Shown: positions 27,246 through 38,733 of the stretch, piece by piece
Layout of the letters: every line of letters begins with the position of its first letter
How positions within the stretch are numbered: position 1 is the stretch's first letter
DNA from: Micropterus salmoides
Lineage: Eukaryota; Chordata; Actinopteri; Centrarchiformes; Centrarchidae
Assembly (NCBI RefSeq): GCF_014851395.1
Contig: NW_024041262.1
Location: 9,879,252 to 9,943,251, forward strand
Direction of reading: 5' to 3'
DNA: 64,000 nt
Translations under genes and position numbers: made by a program
The notes under the pieces: generated by a model
What the model saw: only the letters and a program-made list of their open reading frames with translations
Told to the model about the DNA's origin: nothing
Database searches by the model: none

Positions 27246-28441
27246 GTTTTTTCATCGAGTATAAATGGAAGATTTTATCTCAAAATCTTTGGTAAATACT
27301 AACAAAACCAACTGCATAGCGTGATGCAGATTTTCCACAAGCAGTATACAAATCGTTATGTTTAATGTTGAAGGTGTTAAGGCGGTAGTATGCTTCAACT
27401 GAAGTGCCTGCTGGATAGTCAGACAGCTTCTGAAACCCCCTCCTCACACACCTTTCCAAAATGGGAACTGGCAGGCTGCGTCTGACAATTTTCGTAACTA
27501 TCCCATATCATTTTACGCACAAATTGACCAGGTGAGGAAGTAAGCATGGTTACTCTTAAACTCTTTTCTGTCACTTCTGTCACTTTTTGTGTGTACTAAC
27601 AAGAAACACCATGAATGCCTATGCGGAAAGACTGTCTGAAACTATGCACGTTAATCCCTATTATAACAATTATTCCTCCTGGTCATTTGAAAGTGGTATA
27701 ATTACGCCTTTAGATGTGGCTTGATGACACTTCATAAAAACTAGTTTGTGTCAAGCTTAGCCCAGCCTTAGGCTTCCTACAACCCTCAGCTTTAGTTCTA
27801 TGGACTGAGTGGCCCTTGAGTAGTCCTTTTGTTTTCTAACAGCAATATTGCGAAAAAGTAGTGCTTCTCCTCTCAGCAACATACAAGGGCATTTAACATG
27901 TAACATACACATATAGACTAACACTGAATCAGAGCCATTGTGTAAAATCTAGGAAATGTTCGCGAAAGGCAATAAGTCATTCAGTCCCTTGTTGCTTTCT
28001 AACTAAAAACCCATCTGGAGCTGAGAGGTGTCGATACCTCACCATCTGTGCCGCCTGTTGACTGACTTATTGAGCAGCAGCTCAATGCTCTGGATCTTTG
28101 AGTATGATGCATGGTGAAAAGTGTGTGGGGTCCTCAGGGACCTGAGAGATGCCGCTGACAGTGGGGACATACAGAAGGAATGGTGAGCTGGGCGCTGCAG
28201 TCTACAGGCACAATCTTGACAAACCAGAGTAGGGCGACAGAACACACTAGAGAGGTAAAAGAGACGTTAGAGAGACATTAAATGAGTTTGTAAATTATCA
28301 GGCTCTATCTCTGTATTCAGATAGAAGACCGGATGTGTACGAGGTTTATACAGGGGTGTTATGTCCCAAGGTCTAGGGGTATCCTGGACATAAAGGTGTG
28401 GCTTCCCACTCTTCCCATTCCCAAGCAATGCCAGAACAAAT

Positions 28442-28442
<1 letters not shown>

Positions 28443-28500
<58 letters not shown>
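28443..28500. repeat. (CA)n microsatellite
   Basis: About 29 uninterrupted CA units. They give false poly Cys-Val frames on the minus strand. Confidence 0.97.
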
Positions 28501-28506
<6 letters not shown>

Positions 28507-30003
28507 TCTAAGGGAGGAGAACAGCTGACAGTGCAGGGAGAGAGATAAATAACAGAATATGACCCCAGGGTCATAACAAGGGGTCATGCAAAATAGGGCA
28601 AATGTTGTATTTTTTAATTGTTATAATAATAGTTAACGAATAGTTTTACCTTCAAATCATTAAAACTATTTAATACATATTGTACTTTTAAATAATGATA
28701 TCACCCTTAATGTTAGTGCATTATTGTGCATTGTTGTAGCTACTGTTCACAAACCGCTGCCCTCCTGCAGCCACAGACACACCAGCAGCTTCAGACAGAC
28801 AGATGAACAGGTGAACAGACAGAGAGAGACACGCCAGCAGCTTCTTCTCTGCTGCAGCTGCTGATATAACAAAATTTTAAAGTTATATTCTCACACATCA
28901 AGTTTATCACATTTCTGAGCTGACATTTTTTTCAAACAATAAAGAGTAACATCAGGCAGAAGAAACATCTTCGCATTATTTGTGCTTAAAACTGTGCCGG
29001 TCAAATCAGTCCAAAAAATTAAGAACTGCATTAGAAAATCCCTGGTTATTTGATAAAAAGTCGAAATTACAAACCTGTGAACATAAAAGACTTTGGGGAG
29101 AGAAGTTAACATCCGATCACTGAGCTTAAAATTCTGTCATGCACGGGGACATTTATCACCATATAAGAAATGGTTGACATCACAGACACACTGATTAAAA
29201 AAGTAGTTGGCTGCCAACAACAGTTAAGCAGTATATAATTACTTTTGTGCCAAATTACATTCATACACCTTTGACAGAAAGCAAGTTGAGGGCTGATTTC
29301 TGGGAAATGCAAGAAAGAATTTGCTGGAGGTTTAGAGTAAGAATACACTAAAAATGTAAATTACAAAATATTGATCATCTACCAGCATAAGATTGTCCTC
29401 ACACTTAGTGAGGATTAACCAGGCACACATATTCTGTATATTATTTCTGAAAAAAAGAGTTGTTCCCCTGTCAGACAAGATACCACTTACACGCCCAGAT
29501 GCTGGTGTGGTAAAAAATGTAGTGTGTAGCAGTTGCCCCTATGAGTAGAGGCATTTGAATGCTTAATGGTTAAATCTAACTCTTGATCTAGATCTAGAGA
29601 CAGTGCTTCACTGTCCCATAGCAAAACGTCTGTGTGTGTGTTTTAGTGCTTGTGTGTGTGTCTTGGCACGGCAAGCTGCTCTAATATGCCCTAATAACCG
29701 TGATGTCATTCACCTGTTTTTTGGCTCCAGGGCCGCAATGACTGATGGGACAATTTTGAATAATCATCTTATCTGATCTGGAGCTCACAAGCTGAAACCC
29801 AAAGAAATTACAAACCATAAATGTGAAAAGTCATCTATTCCAAAATACTCCGGGGGTTTATCCACTTTGGGGAAAATGGTACAACAGAGGTCTTTCCACT
29901 GTGTTTCTCTAAAATAAATGTTTACCAAGTCTGAAAAATGTTTATTTTGTAGACCAAAACATTTTCTTTCATAAAATACACTAATTTGGTTTAATTTACC
30001 CTT

Positions 30004-30474
30004 TCAATCATTTTGTGGTAGGGGATTTCTACCTAAGCTGTTCATATTTAATGGAAGATTCTCCTGTTCAGCCCAGAAAGGAAAGGTGGGGATCCTTGAA
30101 TGCAACAGCGCAATGGAAGTGCTCTGAAATGACCTTTTAGGGGATTCAGCTGTCCTCTGAATAGCCTTTCCTTTTTTTATACTCTGTAGGTAGCTCTGTC
30201 GTGCCCACGCAATGTTCTTTTCTCCAGCTGAATCAAACATTAACCCCGTCTTTAAAACGACTTGGGGCAGCCAGGTTAATGCAGTGGCTGTGTCACCCAA
30301 CAGCGTACTGTCTGCCCTGTGAGGAGATTTACCATTAACCTCAAGTTCAGTGGTAAAGAAAGGTGTCCTGAGTTCACACTGCTTTGAGGAAGGACTTTCT
30401 TTCATTTCATCAATGGAAAACAAAATGTGAAACCCCAAATACTGCGGGTCTGAAGATGAATATGACTCATACAT
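30004..30474 (-). other. unassigned 156-codon open frame
   Basis: A continuous frame from an ATG at 30474, the longest unexplained frame of the intergenic region. The product is Ser-rich and hydrophilic, with no signal peptide, membrane segment or motif that I know. Without a homologue or splice evidence it may be chance, an orphan exon or decayed coding DNA. I do not propose a function. Confidence 0.15.
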
Positions 30475-31584
30475 TGGGTAACATCAGTGATGAGAAGATC
30501 ATCATTGCTGATCTATTTAGTTGAGCACAAAATGCCAGAGGAACCACAGTGCTGTCCAAACCAGTTTGGTAGTTAACCCATTTGTGGTCCATGACACATG
30601 CCACACGTTATTGCCAAAACACTCCTTTGAATTCCTGGGAAATAGAACTGTAAATCACGGTTGGAAAGGCTATTATCATTTACCTGCATCAACCCTTAAG
30701 GAAAAAACACAGTAAAACAATTAAGCACAGTGGCTCATGGTGTATTTTCTTTTTCCTAAGGATAATATTTTGTCATTCAAAATATAGTTAGGTGTCTAGT
30801 CTGGAAAAGAAACAATGGAAATAAGAAGAAATAGGGGGAAATAAAACAAAAGAGAATCAAAGGTACAGTTATTAACCTTAGAAATCACAAACTGAGGTAG
30901 ATATAAATGACAAGTTGAAAATTAAAAGTACAGCAGTGTGTTTTAGCCACAGCGGTGGGGATGAATGTACTTCATAAAAGTACAAAAGTTGAGAAGGAAA
31001 TGGAGAGATTTGTGGAAAATAACAGGAAGAACAAAAACGGTCACGGTTCGCTAACAAAATGGTCAGCACGTTCGTAGCTATCTTACAGCTAACATCAATT
31101 CAGTCGGCTGTTTGGGGCAAATACACTTTCCAACAGTCCAACGGTAACTGTTAGCTGTCTGTTTAAACACCTCAATAACTTTGGTATCCCTTCACTATTG
31201 TATCATGTAGCTAAATCAGTTTAATTTATACAATACTTTGATTTTAAAGTCTGCTGACACACAAAACTAATGATGTTACATTGGGAAACATTATATTTCT
31301 AAATATGCTATTAATATGCAGCATGCTATTGTTATTGAGCATGTTAGATTTGTGGCACTAGTTTTTAGAGCAAAGCACCACAGAACTGCTAGCATGGCTG
31401 TAAACATAGGCAGGTTTACAGGTCATGACAGATCTTAGCAAATGGAAATACAATACAAAATACAATACAGCAGCATACAATACAAATCAGGAATGCACAT
31501 ACACAATGTATGATAAGGACACCCCTGTATGTTTTATTATAATGTTCTTAGATAGTTTCTTGTTCCCTGTAAAGGTCTTAACCT

Positions 31585-31587
<3 letters not shown>

Positions 31588-31632
<45 letters not shown>
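31588..31632. repeat. (TA)n microsatellite
   Basis: About 22 uninterrupted TA units. Confidence 0.95.
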
Positions 31633-31636
<4 letters not shown>

Positions 31637-31722
31637 AAATGCTTCTTATGGATGCAGCATGGTTGTATGCCCAATCCAAATTTACTGCAAGGTGGGACAA
31701 TAAAGCAAATCTTGAATCAAAC
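31633..31722 (+). repeat. retroposon-like 3' tail
   Basis: Contains 'gcaaggtgggacaataaagc' followed by 'aaatcttgaatcaaac', which resembles the 3' ends of fish non-LTR elements that finish in 'aataaagt..cttgaatc'. Only the tail is recognisable. Confidence 0.35.
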
Positions 31723-34359
31723 AAAATAAAAAAGAGGAAAGAAAACATAATGAGGAATGGGCAGACAATGGAAAGAGCCAGTCTGAGAATTTTAAAGAAA
31801 GCAATTGTGGGAAGCAAAACTAAAGTAACCTAGAATAAAGGTTAAACTACATCAAAAAACTTCTCCGACAGCACAAGATGATCCAATGAGGGTTGTTTTT
31901 TTCTCTATTACAGAGTTTACTTCAGTTATCTGATTCAGCAATCACATTGTCATCTCCCTGTATTTGCTTTATTCTTATCTGACACAGTACTGTAGAGTTT
32001 GACGGGCAGAGCACAACACAACCGCTGCCAAGGTAGAGGGTTTGATTACTAGCGGGACCACCTATGCTAAAAATGCATGCGCTCACAGTACACTGAGGCA
32101 GCTTGGGTAAAAACATCCACCAAATGGAAGAATACAAAAGAATAAACTGCCGAGCGTTTGCCTGCCAAGACAAGAGAGGACATTTACTCAACCATAACAA
32201 CCTCAGTGCAAGGTCAGGCTTCTCCGCCACACTGAGGGCTGAAATTCATTTGAATACCTTTGGTAGCGTGTAGAAGTGAAGCTGGATGGATGCAGAGTGG
32301 TGCTCCAGAATATTCAAATTGTTGATGCTGAGAGTTCAACGACATCTACGAATGTTATGATGACCCCTCGTAATTGCACACTACAAGAAGTGATGTTTTG
32401 AAAGAAAATATGCTTCAGACTTAACTTGTCTGTGGCGAGACCAATAAAATGGAGTAAAGTGTGTGTCTTTTTGTGTGTGTTTTGGCATGTGCAAATACTG
32501 TATGTAAGACATCAGTGCATGTGGCAACACAAGGTGAAAAGAGACATGAGAAGTGTGTGTGACGTCCAGGAGGAGAATGTGTTGATTGGCACACACGTTC
32601 TTCTGGGATTTCATGTGTGTGTGTGTGTACTTCCTTTGTAATGATAGCCCTCGGTCTCTCGCCAGGCTGCTCCTCTAAACCTCAGGGTGTTTGCCAACCC
32701 ATGGAGCCCAGAGAATATGGCCTGCAGCTGGGCCACGGAGAGAGCCCAAGCTACTGAAACAACCAACATCCACAATTGATGCAAGACAATAAAACACGTT
32801 TATGTTGATATAAAGCAAGCCTCTACACGCAGCAGTGGAAACATGCACAACCACAAATAAGAACATATTATTTATTGTTTTTAATCAGACTTTTCACTCA
32901 AACAAAACTGGGGAATCTATTCTTCTGTAGAGAGGAACTTGTGATCTGGCAGGATGAGTACTCCATCTTGAGGTCAATCTAGGGAACATTGGTTCCTCTG
33001 CCTATATAAGAGTTGCAATAGAATATTATTTTTTCCTTGGGAAGGTTCCTAACTGAGTGAAGTGACCTGGAGGTATTTAAGTGGCAGTCATGATAAGAGC
33101 TGGTCAAATTCTTTGCTTCCTTTCCTATCTCCTTTATGCTTGTGACACAATCCAAAACTTACAGGAATGCTTGTATGATTAGCTAAGCTCCATAACCATA
33201 AATACAGATTTCTTCTCTTTCAAATCCATCCAGTTAGGAGAAATCCTGAAAAACAAGCATTTGTCATGATGATAAGATAAGATGTTTTCAATTTATACAT
33301 ATGGTACATGTAACCATCAATTACTTATAGGAAGTAACCACAAAATAAAGAGCAGTAGTATTTAAGTAGAGAAAGGTGAACCAATACAATAATAATTTAA
33401 TAAAAATAAAGAATTGAGCAAGGGGCTATAAAGTAAATTATAAGACATTAAGTTTCCTGGCATGGGCGCATTGACCTTTTTCATATTTGGTAAAAGGAGA
33501 AAATTAATTTTTTAATAAAACTTCTATATTTTACTCTTTGGCGTACCCGGACTTTTTCTTGTGTACTGGAATTTCTCACAAGCTGCCCATACACTTCTCT
33601 GCCCTCTCCACCGGCGGAAACGGAATATGGAAAAGATCGACGGCCGATACAGACGCCAACATATGAATACATTTGAATGGGAAGAACTGGTCGAAGTGTC
33701 GACAAACGAATGCTGCTAACCCTAGAGTGCAGGCTTGGTGGGCCCAGACTGCAAATGGCACTCTGTACAATATTATAGTATGCATAGCACTTTTTAAAGA
33801 ACTGTTACAACCCATCCCACCCGTCAGCCAGTGTTGTTTAAACATAGTGGTTAAAAATTAGAAAGGAAAAAATGCATCACGTGTAGCCTCAGAAAAATAT
33901 AGTTTTGGTCAAAAAATTTACTTTCTGACCTCAAAATAATTTTTTTGTCTACATATTCGTAATGTACCCATTTCTAGACTTGACAAACAGCATGCCTAAT
34001 CCTGGAGGAAGTAGGTAAATACTGAAATGATCACCTATCTCTAATCGGTGGAATTCGTGTTGTTACAACTCTCCCCATGTTACAATCATACTTGGTCTCC
34101 CCTACAGTTATATATCTTTCTTGGAAAAGTATGCAAGTATTATTAGCAAAATGAACTAATTGTCAACTTTGAGTGTTACATTATTATTACTGATGCATTA
34201 TGTGTAAGTAGCATTTTGCAGTTTTATTAGGTGAAATATAATTAAAACTATTTTACATAATCTTAGTTCAATTTATAACAATGCATCCATCGTGTTTTAT
34301 TTACTCATCATATGTTTTGAATGTTAAATTTTAAAAGCATCCCTCTGAATTGTAGTAAA

Positions 34360-34430
34360 GTACTTTAAAATTGTAGAAAGTACAGTACTTGAGTTAATGT
34401 TCTTAAATGCCACCACTGCAAATAAATCAG
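34360..34430 (+). repeat. dispersed fish repeat, family B fragment
   Basis: Contains 'gtagaaagtacagtacttga', then 'gttaatgttcttaaatgcc' and 'accactg', matching the copies at 10.0 and 42.2 kb. Confidence 0.5.
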
Positions 34431-34965
34431 ATACTTTTTCCCTTCATTTGAGCATCAATACACTAACAATGGAGAAAAAATCTAAATCTTAGACTGAGTT
34501 ACTCTAAGTAAAATGTGAATGCACAAAAATTCTGTTATTTAACATTCTTGCACTGTAAAACGTATCTGTTCAAGTAAACCTGCTTATAGTACATTAACAA
34601 AAAGGACAAAAATTTAGCTGATTTGTTAATCTTGACAATCTTCAGTGCATAGATAATATGGTTAAATTTACCTTAGGGAAGTAAATGGGAGTAAGCCAAA
34701 TGACACCAGCAACAGTGTAAAATGTAATGTAAAATTAAACAGATTAAAAAAAGAGATAACAGCAATAACTGGCGAGCGCCGGCTGAATGAAAACTGCCTA
34801 ATTTTTCTATATCTCAAAAACCTTGTTAAATCTTGCTAAAATGACATGCATATACTGATATATTTTATCAAGAGTGAGGGAATCATAATCTTTGAGTTAA
34901 TATATATTAAAATGAGGTATTCAAAGGAATATTTGCAGAGGTGTGGTCCTGTCACTGTGCCACAG

Positions 34966-35038
34966 GCTGGTCAAAGATTCTTCAGTGGACAGGACGTCCA
35001 TCTCAGGCCTTTCCCCTGTCCACGTCATACACTGACCC
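34966..35038 (-). promoter_or_regulatory. SECIS element of msrb1
   Basis: On the minus strand the 3' UTR folds into a selenocysteine insertion hairpin. The core ATGA is at 35028-35025. It is followed by the arm GTGGACAGG, an apical segment with unpaired adenosines (GGAAAGG), the perfectly complementary arm CCTGTCCAC, and TGAA at 34984-34981, which completes the non-Watson-Crick UGA/GA quartet. A lower stem pairs GGTCA (35037-35033) with TGACC (34973-34969). It lies about 130 nt downstream of the UGA codon in the spliced message, well beyond the minimum spacing. SECIS elements recruit SBP2 and the selenocysteine elongation factor. Confidence 0.88.
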
Positions 35039-35106
35039 GGCCTGTTCAACAGTCTGGACAGAGCAGCAGATACAGCAGCTGGAGTGAAAAACTCTTACCT
35101 CGCTCT

Positions 35107-35123
35107 TTACTGTTTGTCCTTGC
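35107..35123 (-). CDS. msrb1: msrb1 exon 4 (C-terminus)
   Basis: After the acceptor CTGTCCCAG, 17 bases finish the split Gly codon and encode Lys-Asp-Lys-Gln before TAA at 35109-35107. Vertebrate MsrB1 proteins end in a similarly short polar tail on the last exon. The SECIS element follows in the same exon. A GTAAGA a few bases past the stop could act as a donor, but nothing requires its use. Confidence 0.85.
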
Positions 35124-35882
35124 CTGGGACAGAGACAAGAGATAAACACACTTATTGAAGACAGAATTAAATGCAGAGGTAGAAAGCAACTAAATACATT
35201 TAATCAACTTGTTGTGGCAATTTTTTTCTTATAAAAAAAAATACATCTGCCAATGGATAAGGACTATTTTTTTACTTGTTTTCACTGCATATCAACTTAA
35301 GCATTTGAAAAATTAATTATTGAATAACTCCTTATATATAATGTATTATAATATAGTGTACTATATGACGCTATGAAAGGGCACATTAAGCAAAATAAGC
35401 ACTTTTTCTTTTGTTACTTTAAGTTCATTATGCTGTTAATACCTCTGTATTTTTCAATGTTGTATTAATAATTTTACTACATTTACAGCAGCATCTGAAT
35501 ACTTCCACCACTGTGAAATTGTCAGTTTACCCAAATAACCCAGAAACACATTTTTATTTGCATACATACTGTATTTTTGGGCCTCTGACACTGCAACCCC
35601 AGAGCAGTAGACGTGAATGGAATTTAATTTGTGCTTGGTGCACAAAGCATCGTAAAAATGAAACACATCTTCAAAACCAACATCTCTCTCCAGAAACAAT
35701 GTCCTACTCATTTAGTATCCACAGACCTCACTGTGAGGTGAAAATACTTCCCAATTAAAACTGTCCTCATTAACAAAAGGCATTGTTTTTGGGAAGGTAG
35801 TTTGAGATCATTTTAGGATTTGGGAAAACTCCTGGCCCTTGACACCATGTCTTTGCCTCACACATGTCTGTGGCCTGCTTAC
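35124..35882 (-). other. msrb1 intron 3
   Basis: A 759-bp intron between GTAAGC and CCCAG. Most of it (about 35.5-35.77 kb) is a copy of dispersed repeat family C, preceded by AT-rich sequence. No other feature was seen. Confidence 0.75.
35505..35770 (+). repeat. dispersed fish repeat, family C
   Basis: Contains 'gtcagtttacccaaataac', 'tttttgggcctctgacact', 'ggtgcacaaagcatcgtaaa', 'ctctccagaaacaatgtcc' and 'atccacagacctcactgtga' in order. It is the same family as the copy at 26.9 kb and here sits in an msrb1 intron. Confidence 0.6.
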
Positions 35883-36000
35883 CTTTGCTGGGGACAAACT
35901 TAAGCGAGTGGCTGAATATTCAAAAGCGTGACACTCCTTCATCTGGGCCGTCATTTACAAACTCATGGCCCAGCCCGTTGCCACACTTGCCACACAGTAC
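35883..36000 (-). CDS. msrb1: msrb1 exon 3 with in-frame TGA selenocysteine codon
   Basis: This exon carries the active site. It starts with a CGKC zinc-binding pair (Cys69, Cys72), runs through the conserved GNGLGHEF and NDGP blocks, and reaches RF-U-IFS, in which residue 93 is encoded by TGA at 35922-35920. Human MsrB1 has selenocysteine at the equivalent place (Sec95) in the same RFUIFS motif. The frame stays open after the TGA with conserved sequence (SLKFVPS), so TGA is decoded and not a nonsense mutation. The acceptor is ATACAG|G and the donor is AAAG|GTAAGC. Confidence 0.93.
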
Positions 36001-36131
36001 CTGTATCCATGAAACACAATCACATCAGCCTCCTGTGTCACATCCTAATGAGCAAATGCTGAAGCAGCAGTAAAACAAAGAGGACATATAGATAGTAAAA
36101 ATATAAGAACTTTAGTGAGTGTGACTCTTAC

Positions 36132-36274
36132 CTTGTAGGCAGTGAGAGTCTCCATCATCTTGGTGACGCTGTCCTCCCTGATGGTTTCAGTGAAAGCTGG
36201 CCAGGGAGACGAGTGTGCGAACTTGGACCGACTGGAGAACAGTGGGTGGTTACACTGGGAGCACACATACATGC
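36132..36274 (-). CDS. msrb1: msrb1 exon 2
   Basis: Encodes residues 19-66. It has the first zinc pair CSQC (Cys23, Cys26) and the strongly conserved substrate-binding stretch with SSRSKFAHSSPWPAFTETI, diagnostic of MsrB1. The acceptor CTGCAG|GC and donor AAG|GTAAGA give phases that join cleanly to exons 1 and 3. The intron after it is only 131 bp, and the one before it is 684 bp with no recognised content beyond AT-rich sequence. Confidence 0.95.
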
Positions 36275-36958
36275 CTGCAGGAGACAGTTACTTTTAAAAG
36301 CTGTGGCACAGTTTCATTTTGTACCCCAATAAAACCTAACCTTACACAAACTTAAGTTAATTTTCCTGTAATTCTGCTTTTCTTTTCTTTTTCTTACTCG
36401 AACCACTGATCTACATTAAATGATGTGAGAAGCAAATCTCACTCTTTGGTTGAACAGCTGAAAACTTTTGTCAACACAAGGGCCACAACATGTGAGGAGG
36501 GGTCCCATGATACTTTATTTTAAGGGTCACAAACCAAAAAAAGGCTGTAAGCACTGTAATGGGGTAATTTTACTTAAACATGCCAACACTTTTGGCTAGT
36601 GCAAGTTCATTTCCAAAATCATTAATAGCAGATCTCTTTATTACTATTATCATATTTCTATTAGAATCTTCATGTTAATCTTACAAATCTGAAATATGCA
36701 AATACAAATAAATTTAAACTGATCTTTATCAATTGCTTCCCCAAATGTTGTCACACCACGTGCCCCTCCTCTCTCTACTATCACCGTGACATTACGCAAT
36801 TATTGAATCATATCGTTTTCCATTAAAACCAGTTCATTTGTAGCCAAAAAAGACACTTTAAACAAACCTCATGCGGAGAATTAAAATAAAATGGTAATTT
36901 TGTCCCCTGAAATCCAGACTACAGGGAGGTTACATCACAGCAGACAGCGCCTGCTTAC

Positions 36959-37013
36959 CTGGTTTGAAATGATCCTTGTAGACCTCGCCGCCCAAAAACT
37001 GACAGAAAGACAT
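36959..37013 (-). CDS. msrb1: msrb1 exon 1 (start), methionine-R-sulfoxide reductase B1 / selenoprotein R
   Basis: The first coding exon begins MSFCQFLGGEVYKDHFKP, close to the MSFC..FGGEVFQNHF start of mammalian MsrB1, and ends with the donor AG|GTAAGC. The full gene has four exons and predicts 110 residues (human 116). The enzyme reduces the R epimer of methionine sulfoxide in proteins, using the selenol at residue 93 and a structural zinc held by four cysteines. It acts in cytosol and nucleus, and in animals it also opposes MICAL oxidation of actin (known for the family). neurl2 lies 1.2 kb upstream in the same orientation. Fish have msrb1a and msrb1b, and I cannot tell which this is. Confidence 0.92.
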
Positions 37014-38122
37014 GCTGTGACGTCTGCACAGATCAGCTAGAGGCAAAATAGATCTCGATCTGGCTCAGTCTTTCTTCGAACAGCAGGGACGGATCATCTG
37101 GGCGCTCTCTTGATTTCCTCCTGGCGTCTGAAGTGATCCTGACTGGAGAATTAACGGGAGCTCCGCCTTCTGCCTTTCTCTGCATTAACACTAGATGTCG
37201 TAGTTACTCCACTGAAGCGTTTTCCTGGACCTAAATTTACTGATGGAAAGTTCGCCTATGTGCTAATCCTATGGTTTTGGACAGTAAAATGAATGTGTGC
37301 AGGAAATCAGAGCATATACTTTTAAATTGTTATGGGGTGACACTTCTTAAATTGGTCCATGTACATTTAGTTTTATGTGGAACATCTCAGAGTTGTATTA
37401 AATTTAAGGATGAATCAGAATCAGCAAATGTGCCCATATCTCAGTAACATGGCTGTGGTCTCAGTGTAACAGACTTACAGTAAGGCCTGTCTGTTTGTCA
37501 CCTTTTCATGTCTCTCTACTGCAACTTGACTTGGTTCACTCACACTATTTTGCAAAAATATTAATATGATGGAAATGTTCAAACGGCCCCCAGAAAACTG
37601 TGAGAATATGGATTCTGTCATGTTGAGGTTTTACAGGTTAGGTTTTTGTCAGATCTTTGGGAAGAAATGTAGCGGATCAGTGTGACCTCATTTCTCACTG
37701 CTGCAGACTGATGCCATATCCATTTGCTACAACATAATTTACTTGTAAAATGATATACAGATAATTTAAAATAACACTGCACACAGTAAACAAGTCCTGG
37801 CTCACTTTTTTGTAAACTTGGGTTGATAGGATTAAAGTCAATATAACTTTTCATTATCATTATGTAACATATTTATACGTTCATTTGAAGGAGTAAACAG
37901 AATTCACATTACTTATTGTGATCTCTGTTCATTCCTTTAAAGGTTCTTGAAAGAGAGAAAGTAATGATAAATCACACCACTAACACATACAGTGTGAGGA
38001 GGAAGTAGAATCAAAGACACCTAAGCAGTACTCTGAATTTATTTTATTTTAGTTGTCATCTCAAATGACATGAACATTATCAGAGCCTGGCAGGTATCAA
38101 GAGCGTACCTCCTTAAGATTAT
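37014..38122. other. spacer between msrb1 and neurl2
   Basis: About 1.1 kb that includes the msrb1 promoter side (37014-37200, moderately CpG containing) and AT-rich sequence after the neurl2 polyadenylation signal. No gene or repeat was recognised. Confidence 0.5.
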
Positions 38123-38128
38123 TTTATT
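38123..38128 (-). terminator. neurl2 polyadenylation signal AATAAA
   Basis: AATAAA on the minus strand about 100 bp downstream of the neurl2 stop codon, the expected place for 3' end formation. Confidence 0.7.
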
Positions 38129-38223
38129 TAATGAAACACAGTTCCATCATGAAAATAAATACTTGTTGGAAACTGGGAGAGAGCACAGATAATATGTTTC
38201 TGTCCATTGCAGGTCTGTCTCCT

Positions 38224-38339
38224 TTATTCGTACTTGCAAAAGTTCTTAAGTGCCTCTGGCAGCTCCAGCGAGTCAATGGCCATCCTGTGGACCATGTGCT
38301 TCTGGATGGCCTTCCTACACAACGTCTGCAAAGATGAGA
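38224..38339 (-). CDS. neurl2: neurl2 exon 2 (SOCS box)
   Basis: Encodes the last 38 residues. The block SLQTLCRKAIQKHMVHR followed by an acidic-Leu stretch and ending KNFCKYE aligns residue for residue with the SOCS-box end of human NEURL2. The acceptor is CTTCCAG|TC, and the joined codon gives Phe261 after the Glu-Tyr-Gly of exon 1. The stop TAA is at 38226-38224. The SOCS box binds Elongin B/C and so links the protein to a Cullin-5 ligase. Confidence 0.93.
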
Positions 38340-38733
38340 CTGGAAGCAGCAGAGGAAGAGGACAAAAAAAGACCATAAGACGGTGGATTAGCAGAATAAA
38401 AAGAGAATTTATGAAGAAATAATGACAAAAGATGCTTGGAAAGCATGAATGGATTAATTAACGGGTCCCTGGGCCAGAGTCTATACAGGAAGACACGGTT
38501 AATATTTCTTGTTGGAAAGTCAATTAAATAAGCACAAAGAAACATAAAGCTACCACAAAGAGTCCCAACACGACCACAAAGACACACGAAATGACCACAA
38601 AGAGATGCAAAATGAGTACAAAGAGACTTAAACTTGATGCAAAAGAGAGTCTTTTTCAGTAGCACCCAGTGATGTCTGTGCCCAGGGTTATTTCATAACG
38701 ATCCATGACTAAAAGTATCACTGTGACACTCAC
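38340..38733 (-). other. neurl2 intron with 21-bp tandem repeat
   Basis: A 394-bp intron between donor GTGAGT and acceptor TTCCAG. About a quarter of it is a 21-bp tandem repeat, listed separately. Confidence 0.85.
38530..38637. repeat. tandem repeat, 21-bp unit, about 5 copies
   Basis: Units read 'accacaaagacacacgaaatg' with variations (accacaaagagatgcaaaat, accacaaagagtcccaacac). The 21-bp period is a multiple of three, so it keeps a false open frame with repeated Leu-Cys-Gly on the minus strand. Confidence 0.85.

Larger units (their letters stand above)
17053..34960. other. intergenic region without recognised genes
   Basis: About 18 kb between the start of the sulfotransferase gene and the 3' end of msrb1. 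I read all long frames and recognised no protein family. It contains CA and TA microsatellites, repeat families A, B and C, a retroposon-like tail at 31.6 kb and a few longer frames of unknown status, described separately. Distant regulatory elements are likely but not visible without alignment to other fish. Confidence 0.55.

Noticed and set aside
28267..28587. 106- and 71-codon frames with Cys-Val runs
   Set aside because: They are translations of the (CA)n tract at 28443-28500.
31425..31817. Frames ending or starting in Ile-Tyr repeats on both strands
   Set aside because: They are produced by the (TA)n tract.
38530..38637. Regular repeat spacing considered as a CRISPR array
   Set aside because: The units are contiguous with no unique spacers, and the window is a vertebrate genome.
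38315..38665. 116-codon Cys/Leu-repeat frame on the minus strand
   Set aside because: It runs through the neurl2 intron and is kept open by the 21-bp tandem repeat.
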